Below are positions 1-11,754 of a stretch of 64,000 bases of DNA, in pieces. The translations under genes and the position numbers were made by a program. This stretch comes from Eudromia elegans. Taxonomy: Eukaryota; Chordata; Aves; Tinamiformes; Tinamidae. The stretch is from NCBI GenBank assembly GCA_003342815.1, contig PTEX01000488.1:62001-126000 (forward strand), in the 5' to 3' direction. Numbering within the stretch: position 1 is the first letter of the stretch; each line of letters begins with the position of its first letter. The notes under the pieces were generated by a model. It ran no database searches. It was not told where the DNA came from and saw only the letters and a program-made list of their open reading frames with translations.

Positions 1-669
1 TATTCTTGTCTCCTTTTTCAGTTTCTTTCTCCAAAAAAGTCATATTGGTCAGGTAAGGAGATAACAAATGTCACTTTAGATATGCTGCAAGAATACATGT
101 TTGAGTAAATACTGAAATGTAGAATTATAAGCAATGGTAAAAACATGTACATATAGGTTAAAAATCCCTTTATTCTTTGAAAAAATTTTCTGTGACTGCT
201 TTTTTGTTTAGTTCCAAGTGAGAACAAAAAGCTCAATTCTGGCAACATTAAATAAAAAAAGTTAGTAATATCTGATTAAGAGTAATCTTAGAAGAACAGG
301 GTGGAAGAGAATTGTGGCTGAAGGGAGTCAATTCCAGATTGCCAAAGTGGAATCACAAAAATGAGAGTACAGAGATCATATGTAACTCCCCATAATTCTT
401 TACCAAAACTGAAAATGGCATAGCTATTGTTAATGGCATATGGCATAACTATGGCATAACTATTGTTAATATAAACTAAATGGCATTTTAAAAAATTATC
501 TCAAATGGATACTATTGTGGATTTTTCGTTCTTCTTTCTCCTTCAAATAAGGCTTGGAATAATAAATCTTAATATGTGTTGAAATCTTATTTGTTGCATA
601 GCATATGTAATGCAAGTATGATATGTCAATTGCACTTTGAGATAATAAAAACAATTGTTTTTAAAACAG
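1..669. other. intron of NAE1 (upstream part of window)
   Basis: AT-rich intronic DNA preceding the first NAE1 exon in the window, ending in an acceptor AG at 668-669. Between about 417 and 470 the words GGCATA and CTATTGTTAAT recur in an imperfect short tandem duplication. No coding exon was recognised here, and the N-terminal NAE1 exons (roughly the first 83 residues) lie left of the window. Confidence 0.8.
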
Positions 670-3600
670 AATCGTGCCCAGAGTGCCACTGAACTCTTGC
701 AAGAATTAAATAATGATGTTTCTGGAAATTTTGTGGAAGAGGTTTGTTTCCTTATGTTGTTTTTAGATTTTGTGATATACAGTATGGTGAAAGTATGAAA
801 TAAGTTAAACAGCCTCTTTTTAATGTTTCAGTTTAAGTACCTTAGTTTTAGTCTTTAAGTCAGGTGGTGTGATTTTTAGCAAGCCATGTGTGTTTTAAAT
901 ACTGTTTTGTAAGTTCATCTTAATTTTTTTTTAGTTTCACTTAAGACTTTTGTGTTTGATTTCAAGATGAACAAACTTGCTGTTTTGAGAATTTTTTTGC
1001 CACAAATTTACTTTTTTTTTTTCTACTATTGTTTAGAGTCCAGAAAAGCTTCTAGACAATGACCCCTCCTTTTTCAGTCGCTTTAATTTAGTGGTTGCAA
1101 CCCAACTACCAGAAAGGTAAAGAATCATTTGAAGTCTGTTTTTAAGTAAGCCTTAAAAAAACTAATAGTAATAAGCTAATAGAAAACAATTCCAGAATAT
1201 TACAAAGCCATGTATAAAATTACTCTTATTTTGTGTTTGAAATCATAATAATAGAAAGTTTCTTATATAATTAACTCTTCTTTTTAACTGTTGTTGTTCT
1301 CTTTTGCATCTAGATTTAAAAAAAAAAATGTTTTTGTTTACAGTACCCTACTGCGTTTAGCTGAACTTCTCTGGAACTCTAACATTCCTCTCCTAGTGTG
1401 CAGGACTTATGGACTGGTTGGGTATATGAGAGTCGTTATTAAAGAACATTCAGGTAGGAGAGCTTTCTGAAGTTGACTTTTGTTTGTTTTAAACTTCAAT
1501 ATGTAGCGTCACTTAGTGATTTCATCTTTATTTTGTGAGATATTTAGCAATTTGTTAATTCATGTATAGTAAAAAAATTTATTCTGACATTAAGCTGCTA
1601 CAAAACACTTACTTTGAGAATTAGTTATATGAGCAAGCAATATACTGCATTTGATGTGCATCTCTGTTTTGAGAGCTGGAAATAAAGATATGAACTAGAT
1701 TGTTTTACTTTTTCGTAGTTGTTGAGTCTCACCCTGACAACGTGTTAGAAGATCTGAGACTGGACAAACAATTTCCAGAACTGAGGGAACATATTCAGTC
1801 TTATGACTTGGAGCAGATGGACAAAAAGGTTGGTATGTCACTTGATTTATGTGCTCTGAAGACCAAGGCAGACAGACATAGCCCAGGGTTTCTGTGAAAA
1901 TGGCTCTTGGCAGATGATTTTCTTTTGGTTAAGAGCCTTATCTGTGCTGAGGCAACTGCAGAATCAGTCATGAGGAACTATTTTAAGTCTTTGCCCCAAA
2001 TGTTGCAGTTTGTATTTATGTCTTCAGCAAGGGTAGTCTTAGTCATTTCTTTTGACTTTTTTTTTCTTACTTGCTTACTGCTCCTGAGCTTTGTACTGTA
2101 GAAATTTGTGCATAATATAAGTTCTGCATCAGGAAAATTCTGGAGGACTTGGTTCAGCCACAGCTATTTAAAGTGATTGTGATATGTTTTTATAGTAGTT
2201 AGGGATTATTATTTCTGAATCAAGGTCTGTAGCATGCCCTATCTGGTTAAGTACGGGAGAGGGTATTCTAGTGCTAACTTGCCTTTAAAATAGATTGTTA
2301 GTTTATCTTCTATCTTTGCTCTTAGATTTTACAAAGATTTCTCCGTTCAATTACAGGACCATAGCCACACTCCGTGGATTGTGATTGTAGCCAAGTATAT
2401 AACAAAATGGTTTGATGAGGTATGTTGCAAAACAGGATAAGTCATCAATATACTTTATTGTTATTACTTCAGGCTGTTTTTTTTTTTTATTTCAAAGTTT
2501 GATTACTATTTCGGCAACTTTTAACAAAGTGAAAATATAAAAATGTTGATTGAAATTAAAGTGAACACAATAAACTTTTTGATATACCTTTAGATTTTAG
2601 TAGTCTGAAAACCATGAGATTAGCATTAGAGATTTTAAAGACAAATAAAATCTCTTTTGTGCTTTTCAATTTAGAAGAGTGATGAATTGCCTAAGACTTA
2701 CAAAGAAAAAGAAGCCTTCAGACAACTGATCAGACAAGGTATTGTGGCATATTGACATATCAGCAAAGCATTAGAGATACTGATAAAAATAATCTGCTGC
2801 ATTGGTAAAAGTTAAATGATAAGCTGGAATTAATGGAATTCTGCTTTTTTTTCCTTCCCTTCAATAAGGTATCCTGAAGAATGAAAATGGGACCCCAGAA
2901 GATGAAGAGAATTTTGAAGAAGCTATAAAAAATGTGAACATGGCACTAAGTACTACAAAGGTAAAAATGATAAGTTTTTAAAGAACTGGAAATATTGTTT
3001 GAATTTTTCACAACATATTATCCAAGATGACAAGAATTACACCTGCAAGGTGTATATTTAGGTAAAACAGGAGTAGTACAGTTTGGAGTTTAAATCATGC
3101 TATGTAAAACAGGCTTGGATTAGATGGTGCCGTAACATATGGCAGATCTCTACTTTCTCTTCATGTCCTGAATTCACGTATAGTACAAGTTGGCATCCAG
3201 AGTTCATTAGTAATGTGTCCTTGTCTTAGAAATTTACAGTTTGGTTTGTCTGTTTTTATTTGCAAAATAAAATCTAGTATGTGACTCAATACAGTTATAC
3301 TGAACTTAGCAGTTGATGGTATGGGTGATGTCTGATTTCTGTGCAGAACAGAAACTAGGAAGGTAGCTATTCAAATTGCACTGTATTGAGCCTATTGCTA
3401 TAGTATTCCTTCTGTATTTAAGTGAAGGGTAGGAGGGGTCTTCTGAGACAGCCAATTCAGTACTTTGATCTTAAACATGTAATCAAATTCTTTCCATAAG
3501 CTGCGCAAACTTGAAAACATTAAAGTTGAAGTGCCTCTTTTTTTTGGTTTTATCCTGAGGTAATAGCTCATTATAGTTAGGATAGATCTGTGGTTTTCGT

Positions 3601-6600
3601 TAGGGACATGACATATAGCTATACTTGTCTTAGTTGGTTTAACATTTTAAAGTGGCTCGCGTGCGTTCGTCCATGATGCTACTGTAGTTAACACTAAGTT
3701 GCAAAAACTGCCTGGGGTGAAACAGTGTTCTGTTATAGTGCTTCTGGATTGCATACCATTTTTATTTGAACTGTGCTGATACTTAGGCAGTCAAAGAAGT
3801 TAGATTTTCCAGGAAAGCAGCAGATAAAACTTTTTGTTGGCATTTGAGCCGCTACCATCCATGTCCCAGAATATTGGCACTGTCTCTCAGTATATACACC
3901 AGATGCTAAACTGCATCAGTTAAGAATTTGGAATCCTTCCAATTGGCTGTCTGTGGGCTTACCATTTTTTGTTGCCTTTCCTCTAGCAGATAGGATGAAC
4001 AGTTGGGACTGGTAATAGCTTGTACTGAGGTTGCTACTGCTTTCTAGGCTTTCCTCCACCTCAAGGAGGGAAAAAATGTGAGATTCAAGTATTCTGTTTG
4101 ATCAGAAGTGTATATCTTATTTTCAGGTAATGCTATTTGAAATATGTTTAAGTACACATGATTAAGAGTAATTTGGTTTGAAACTGAGTTCACTACTAGA
4201 TCATCCATGTAATAAATGTTAAAATAATTCAAGACATAAGTTCAAGTAAATACAAACCTATTCTATTTTTTTTGGTCATAGATTCCAAGGTGTATTGAAG
4301 AGATTTTTAATGATGATTGTTGCATCAATCTCACAGAGCAGGTAATGAAGAAATAAAGATAAGACTGTTTAATGTAGGAGTAATGTTATTTATAACACTC
4401 GTATATGTGACTGGCTGTTGTACACTTGCAGTCATCCTCCTTTTGGATTTTGGCTCGAGCAGTAAAGGAATTTGTGGCAAATGAGGGGCAAGGAAGCTTA
4501 CCTGTTCGGGGCACTATTCCTGACATGATAGCAGACTCTAGTAAATTTATCAAATTGCAAAATGTGTAAGTATTCAATTTTTTCATTCATGATAGTGAAC
4601 AATGATTATGTCATACCTCACAAAGTAGATAGAATCATGGGAACCTATTTATATTTTTTAAAAAAGGCAATCCTGAACTTGAAAATCACTATCTACTTCA
4701 GTTCATGTTCCAAGTAAGCATTATAAATCTTTAAATCCCTGATAAATATTTTCAAATGTTCATTCGTAAAAACAGTTGTAATAATAAAAGGCCAAGGAAG
4801 TACTAATAATTACTTGTTCTGAAACATTTTCTTAATATACCTCTGTCTATATTACTCTTTTTAATATTAATTGTTTGTCAGGAGCCTGGTTACGCATGCA
4901 GTTTTCAAACACGCATGCAGTTTTCAAACTACATGTTTAGTAAACAGTTGAGAGCCTCTGCAGAACAGGGTTGTAAGGAGGTGATAATGCTCTTGAGGTT
5001 GTTCATTTATATTCATGATGGTTGTATCTTTTCCTTATAAGACAAAAAGAAGTGATCTTTATAACAAATTTAAATAGATAGTTTTATACTGTCATCAATA
5101 AAGCTGGTTTTATTATCAACAGATACCGTGAAAAAGCAAAGAAAGATATTGCTGCCGTGAGAAACCATGCTGCTAATTTATTACAGTCACTAGGCAAGGT
5201 ATGGCTGAGTATATAGTTTTCCTTACAAAAATATTGTTGCATATACAGAGACTTGTCAAAGGAACCAGATACAAGAAGGGAAAGCTTAAATACTTTCTCT
5301 CAGAAAGCTGTAATGTAGCTTAGCAGTATTTATGGTCTACTTATTTCTCACTTTTGATGTAATAATATAAAAAGAAAATAAAGAGTATAGGGGCTTATAT
5401 TAGTTGCAGTTAATATCTTTTGTTAAAAAGGGTATAGTTATTTCATAGTGAGTACACTGATATCTCTTAAAACAATTTGATAATTGTTTGCGTTAAGATG
5501 GATATGTTCTTTCTTTTAGGCACCTGAGTCAATTTCAGAAAGAGAATTAAAGTTGCTTTGTGAGTATATTTGAATTCTTTGGCTGTTTTTATAAAATAAA
5601 TACATTTCTTGATAAAATAATCAAGAAGTTTTGAGTGATTATATATTATTATATTTTTCAAAGAAAGTGTTCAGTATCTCCCATCATTAGTGGAAATCAC
5701 AGGTGTTCAGCATGCAGCCCATGAAGGCTGGTGGTGGCAGATGCATTCCATATGCCTTAACCACAGTAAAAAAAACCTTAAAGATATATTTCTTCAGGTC
5801 CAAACACCTGGTGTGCTCTGCTTTGTGGTTAGTATCTAATCACTTTCACCTATTCTGTGATATGATACCCACTTCAGAGTGAAGGCTTAATAATCTTCCT
5901 GATGTTTTCTGAAAAAGTAAAACAAAGATGCAGTGCTGTTTATGAAAATTTGGGTTGCCTCTCTTATGGAGAGGTATATTTGTCCATACAGCTGTCTGAG
6001 TCTCCATGCAAGTGGAAAATATGCCACTAGGCAGACAGGCCAGAACATGTTTCCCTTACAATAATCCATTTTTTTCTGCAACTTTTGAGAACCTTTGGGA
6101 GCTCTTCATTTTTGAGTGTGGGGTTAATAGCTGCTCATCTGTTTGGTTCATATAATTGACACTTCTAGAGATCCTCCTCTTGCTTATAGCTGCACTGCTA
6201 GAGGGTTAACTGCGAATACGTCAGACCATGTTAGCTATTGCGTGGAAAATCTCGCTGTCAAGAACTGAATGTCCAAAAAGAAGACAGAGGAGACCTGAAC
6301 CTTTATTCAAATAACGGGAGAGTCCACCGGGCATACCTTTGTGGGGTCTGTCAAGTTGCTGGAGGATGCAGGCCCCCTTTTATTCTAATTTCCTGACCGA
6401 GGGATGCCCTTTCCCCATTGGCCAAGGTAGAAGTTACTCAACTCAGAAGTTGCAAGCTTCCTGGCTTAACTGCACCAGACTCCCTTCTTCCTGCCATCTG
6501 TCTTGACCTGAAGTTACCCGACTCCTTTGTTCCCATCACTCCATGCTCAGTTTAGTCTCCCTCCTGCATCTCTTCTTTTGTCCTGCTCAAAATCAGCCAG

Positions 6601-6865
6601 ACTGTGGGGGAATTCTTGTATTTGTAAAGATACAAGCTCGTATATTCTGCTTGATATGGGAAAAGATAAAAGGAAACCATATTCTTCATAGCATGGAAGA
6701 CGAAAAAATGGAGCTGATGGCTGTGATCCATGAATTGCTATAGAGTCACACATTGTGAGTCTTTGTTAACACAAGAGAAAAGTTTAGATTCAAGAAGTAA
6801 ATATTTTGCTAAAATACTTGTGATCTACCTGCAGTCTAATAGCACTTGCTTGAGCTACCAAAGAG

Positions 6866-6898
<33 letters not shown>

Positions 6899-9724
6899 AA
6901 AGGGTTAAACAAAACTGTCCATGATAGGTTTTAGACTTGGTATTTAATAAGTGAGATGGACACATAATTAGTAATTAATGATGCCTTTGAGTAGTAATGT
7001 TCTCCTTTCTGCCCCTTCTGCATAGGCAGCAATTCAGCCTTTCTTCGAGTAGTGCGATGCAGATCTCTGTCTGAAGAGTATGGTTTAAACACTTTTAACA
7101 AGGATGAGATTAGTAAGTACTCTTTTTTTTTTTTTAACGTGTACTGTAATTGCGTTTTCAACTTGAAAGGCTTTGTCATCATAATGAATTGTGTTACATT
7201 TTCTACTTCAATATGCAGTTTATAATTTTACCATCAGTAGTTTTATAGATATGTCATTTTAGTAAGTCTAGAATATTGGATTTGGCTTTACTTTGAAACT
7301 TCAAAAATGACCTTATGCATTTATGTGTGTTCTAATTTTTCCTGTACATGTTTTGTTTTTGATGCTATGTAGATAAAACATGTATATAAAGATGCTAAGT
7401 GGATAAAGAATGTTTTCCTGTAAACATTCCTGTATCTCTTGCATAGTTATTTCCACATGAGCATAAAATTGAGAACAGTTGTCCTAGCCACTTTGAAAAC
7501 ATAGGGATCTGGAGAATACTGAGTTGTGTTGTAAGGACCTAAAACTGTTTGCTTATTTATTTTATTTATTTATTAAAACAATCCTTACAATTAAGTATTT
7601 AAAGCATGCACAGGAAGTATAATTAGTAACTAATGAAATATCTCATGGAAAGTTATAGCAGCTGGCAAAGTTGTAATGTATATTTTTCTTCAAAATGTTG
7701 TATTTGACAGTCTACTCAACTGAGAATCTTGCTGCAGGGTGGTTTTGTTTTGTTTTGTCTGTGGTTTTGGTTGTGGGTTTTTTTTTTTTTTTTTTTTTTT
7801 TTTTGCGAAGGCATGTGTTAAAATCTGTGCTTTCTGCAGAGATGATAACAAATATTCTCACACTTTAGGCACATGGGAAATGCTGGATTTTGAAAAATAT
7901 ATATTTTTTTCAATTATATTACCTAACAGCTTTTTTCCCTGTTTTTCAGTTTCCCATATGGATAATCCAGACAATGAAATAGTTCTGTACTTAATGCTGC
8001 GAGCTGTAGATAGATTTTATAAGCAGCATGGTAGATACCCTGGTAAGTTAATGCCAGTTAGAAATGGTAAGACTGTAAGATATCCAAAAATTTAAGTATT
8101 GCAATGCTAAGTATAAACTATAAATTAAATATTCATGTTTCTCTATTAATATGACTTCAGTGCAAAAGGTAAAGTAGGAAGTCTTTGTATTTGGAAACTG
8201 TCTGGATTGATTGCAGTGGTGTAAGTTGATCCAGTTATGCAGTAATTTCTTGCCATGAATACCATCAATGGAAATATTTAATAAGTGCAGTATTTAGTAT
8301 TACAAGTTTACTATGTAAATCATCTTAGAAATAGTTTAAAAATTGAAAATATGTAAATTGCCATTTAAACCCATTCATTTTTGGCATGATGTTACAGTTA
8401 TGTGATGAAACAATTTATTTTTCAGGTGTTTACAACTATCAGGTAGAGGATGATATTGGAAAACTGAAATCCTGCCTCACTAGTTTTCTGCAAGAACATG
8501 CGTTGTCTGTAGTAGTCAAGGATGACTATGTTCATGAATTGTAAGTGCTAAATGATGATTGTCGTTTTCTTTTGTCTGTTAAACTGACCTGAAAATACTG
8601 ATTGTTACTCTGCTACCCAGCTGTCGCTATGGAGCTGCTGAGCCACACGCTGTTGCTGCGTTCATGGGAGGTAAGAATGCCTCTGTATTTCTGAGGATTA
8701 TTAGAAAACAAGAAAGCAAAAATCTGTAGTAGTGCCATATTTGAACTGGGATCTTGCTGTTTTAATTGCTCTGTAGTGTCAGGAGGGGGAAAAAAAAAAA
8801 GGGAATTGTGAATGTAGGCTGATGTCAAAGATAGCATTAGAACAAAATTCTTCTGATTTTATTTCTCCAGATCTGGCCACCTATAGTATATAGAAAACTG
8901 GACATAACTAGGATTTGAGGTCACTAAAAGAAACAATGTAAACTTACAGCCTCAGTGAATAGTCAGCAGCTTAAAAGGAATATGTAAATTGGAAAATACC
9001 TAGTTAAAAACAAAGAAGAATAGTAGTAATAATGGATACGGTAATTTAAATGAAGATGTAAATGAAGTGAAAAATTCAAATACTGTTATATGGATAGGGG
9101 ATTTTCTTCTGGTTAGGCAAAAACTGATATGTAGAGTACTTTAGAAATATATATAAAAATAACTGCTGAGGAAATAACACATTATTTCATGTTGCAGGAG
9201 CAAACAGGGATCACAGTGAAGTTAACTGCTGTTTTGCAGAACAAAGGGTGAAAATTAAGTGTATACCTAACTTCTTGATCTCAATCCTTTAGGAAGATAA
9301 CAGTTTGTGCTAGTTTATGCATGCACACAATTTTTTTTACCTGCTTTGATTGATAGGATATTTACAGTATATAGAAGATATGTATATTAAAGTGACCATA
9401 CATATCTATATGTATGTGAAGCTAACTTCTGAAGCAGCAAGCTTCTTCAGGCTGCTTTGTGTCAGCAAGCATTTTAGCCTAGAGTTGTAGCAAGCCTTGG
9501 CCAAATTTTGTGTACTGAGTTCTACATGAACTTCTTTCACTGATTTTAAAATATGACTGGCTAACTCCATTGTATGTTATCTCTGTTTTTTTTTTTCTCT
9601 CCTTTTTTTTATAGGAGCTGCTGCTCAGGAGGTTATCAAAGTCATTACAGGGCAGTTTGTAATTTTTAACAACACATATATTTACAGTGGAATGTCACAG
9701 ACTTCAATGACTTTCCAGTTGTAG
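670..9724 (+). CDS. NAE1: NEDD8-activating enzyme E1 regulatory subunit (APPBP1), 3' 16 coding exons
   Basis: NAE1 pairs with UBA3 to form the E1 that adenylates NEDD8 and passes it to UBE2M/UBE2F for cullin neddylation; NAE1 is the half without the catalytic cysteine. In-window coding exons: 670-741, 1037-1116, 1344-1453, 1719-1828, 2357-2419, 2675-2738, 2869-2960, 4282-4341, 4432-4565, 5123-5198, 5520-5559, 7026-7112, 7950-8042, 8426-8540, 8621-8670, 9615-9724 (stop TAG). All have GT donors and AG acceptors, and the phases join to 451 residues without a stop. Recognised stretches include [64 protein letters not shown] and the C-terminal [15 protein letters not shown], matching vertebrate NAE1 residues ~84-534 nearly without gaps. 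The start codon is outside the window. The TERB1 promoter island follows closely. Exon edges are inferred from splice consensus and homology. Confidence 0.97.
4892..4929. repeat. perfect 19-bp tandem duplication
   Basis: ACGCATGCAGTTTTCAAAC occurs twice back to back (4892-4910, 4911-4929) inside a NAE1 intron. This looks like a recent replication-slippage duplication, with no sign of function. Confidence 0.95.
6240..6600 (-). mobile_element. probable solo LTR of an endogenous retrovirus, antisense in a NAE1 intron
   Basis: Read on the minus strand, this GC-richer block has the usual order of LTR signals. A CCAAT box lies at about 6415-6424. A TATA-like AATAAAAGG follows at 6375-6384. About 70 bases further on is an AATAAAG poly(A) signal (6301-6307), then a U5-like tail. 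The composition differs from the surrounding AT-rich intron. No gag/pol/env reading frames flank it, so it would be a solo LTR. The ends are not defined: I found no convincing TG...CA pair with a target-site duplication. The family was not assigned. Confidence 0.55.
6866..6893. repeat. A28 homopolymer
   Basis: Uninterrupted run of 28 A followed by an A/G-rich stretch in the NAE1 intron; simple-sequence DNA. Confidence 0.95.
7778..7804. repeat. T27 homopolymer
   Basis: Run of 27 T preceded by G/T-rich sequence, upstream of the NAE1 exon at 7950; simple repeat. Confidence 0.95.
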
Positions 9725-9910
9725 AATAACTATCACATTTGCTGCCACCACCAGGCTGTGCTGCTGTGTCTTGTAAATATTGTTACTGTGGCATTTTGCC
9801 ACTGACTGGACTGTTCTGCATTATCTGAAAAATCAAAGTTTTCTTTATTTGTAGCAATTTTATGATATTTTATGCTGAGGACAAATAAAATCATACTAAA
9901 TACTGTCTTT
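9725..9910 (+). terminator. NAE1: NAE1 3' UTR with AATAAA poly(A) signal at 9884
   Basis: From the stop codon (9722-9724) the sequence runs about 160 bases to AATAAA at 9884-9889, giving a short 3' UTR of roughly 180 bases. A T-rich stretch (9906-9918) follows as a plausible downstream element. The cleavage site is inferred. Confidence 0.85.
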
Positions 9911-10019
9911 TTTTAATTTCAAACTTCACGATTCAGATTTGAACAGGGGAGGGGAAAAAAGAAAGATGTTCTTTGGTGCAGTAAGTTGTTTTCTGTTTTG
10001 CTTATTTCAGTGGGCTGCC

Positions 10020-10490
10020 TGCCTTGGCGCTGAGATTAATCTTAAAACCCCGCGTGTTTCCTATCGCCTACTACTCGGAGGGCGGAGGAGGCGTTGGAGG
10101 GTTGGAAAGGATTCGGAGGAGGCGCGTCGCGGCTCCCTCCCTGAGAGTTTGCTCCCGCCCCGGCGAGCTCCTCAGGGCGGCGCCGCGAGCGCCCAACGGC
10201 CGCCGGCGGGGCGGGGCGCGGTGCACCCCTGGGCGGGAAGCGCCCGCGCAGCTTCCTCTGAGCACCGCGCGTGAGGCGGCGGCTCCGCGGGGGCTTGCTG
10301 ATGCGCGCGGGGCAGGTGGGTTCCGCGTCGCCACCGCGGCAGGGACGGCGGCGAGGCTGTCGCCTGGGTCAGTCACAAAGTCTGTGCCTGCGGCGTGGCG
10401 GCCGAGGTGGAAGGGAGCTTGAGGGAGTTTGTCCTATCTACTCAGGCTCCCTCAAGAGGCAGGTCAAAGGTGTCTCTGCAGCCTGAGCTC
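10020..10490 (+). promoter_or_regulatory. TERB1: CpG island promoter and non-coding first exon region of TERB1
   Basis: An abrupt GC- and CpG-rich block with GC boxes (GGGGCGGGG near 10206) sits in AT-rich DNA, directly after the NAE1 poly(A) site and about 1.1 kb before the TERB1 start exon. A possible exon-1 donor is CAG|GTGGGT at about 10313-10318. The long open frames here on both strands are composition artefacts, disagree with each other and match no known protein. Assignment to TERB1 rests on position and orientation. Confidence 0.75.
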
Positions 10491-11590
10491 GAGCATGGGA
10501 CTGGTTATTTTTAATGTGTATATGTTCTTTCCATCTGGGGTGATTGGTGGTGATGATTCACCTTTGAAACTGAACTCTGATAGTGAATTCTGACTGTGGA
10601 TGGTGAATGAGCCGTAGTCTGGTTGAGCAGAAAGAGGAGGGGTGGGATGAGTGTTAAAATAGCACTGGTAGGCTAAAAGGTCCCTATTGCTTAACAGTGT
10701 TTCTCAAAAGTTAGCAGGCTTATCCTTGCCCACGGTGTAAACTTTAAAATAGACAATCCTGACTTGTTCCAAGATACATAGGTCCAGATCTAACCACTGG
10801 ATGTTAATGGGAAATTAAATGGGAGACCTGCTCTTTCTCTCTTGTTGAGATGCTTGGGGTGAGACCTGGAGCCACTGGCAACCTCAGCCCAGACTCTGAA
10901 GGATGTGGGACCCTCATCAACCTCACACAAGAGCCCCTAAATTCTGTGTCAGCCCATTTGCCAATGTTAAAGCTTCATATTTAATGCTGCTGAGCAAAAG
11001 GATGAATGCATCTGTATTTTGTTTTGAGATGTTGTTGTTGAAGAGGATGTTGCTGGATTATATTTTGTAAACGTTAAGGAAGAGATAATATAATTTCTTC
11101 TTTGCAACTTTGGCTAAAAGTGTGTTGCAGCAGATTGTGCTATTGTTGGGTTAGCCATGAGATACACTAGAGTTGAGCTATTTCTTTTTTACTGTGGGCT
11201 GGTTTATAAATACTTTGCATCCATTTTGTAGGTATCATAAGAGAAAAATGCAATTAAAGTAATAAAGCTAATACACTTCTGTCTGGAAGTTAGCCAAAAA
11301 CCCCTGTAACTGGAGTATGAAGCTGCTTCAAATTCTCCAAAATGTAAACTTTGAAAGCTGTTAGCATAATGCGGTAATTATAGTGGATGACTATGACGTA
11401 CTGGAATTCCAGAGGAAATAATTGCTTTACAAGAACACATGAAATCGTATATATGTGTGAGATACAGTAAAACTAGGGAGTTGGAAAGACTACATTTAAA
11501 TGTAATTTATAATGTATATGACATCATAAGCATTACTGTTCTAAATAATAGGGAAAATACTTGTTTCTCCCCCACTTCTTCCCATTGTAG
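10491..11590 (+). other. TERB1 5' intron
   Basis: Non-coding stretch between the CpG island and the exon bearing the TERB1 ATG. The acceptor is a pyrimidine-rich run ending TTGTAG at 11585-11590. No exon, RNA gene or transposon was recognised. Confidence 0.6.
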
Positions 11591-11615
11591 AGTAAGAACA
11601 GAGATAAAACCAAAA

Positions 11616-11666
11616 ATGGAAAATCAAAAGGTACAGAAAACACAGTGTGGTAAGTTTCCTAAAATC

Positions 11667-11754
<88 letters not shown>

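Noticed and set aside
6234-6741. GCTAT at 6234-6238 and 6737-6741 as a target-site duplication for the NAE1 LTR
   Set aside because: The sequence inside the right-hand copy does not end in CA, so the pair does not frame a proper TG...CA element; the match is short enough to be chance.
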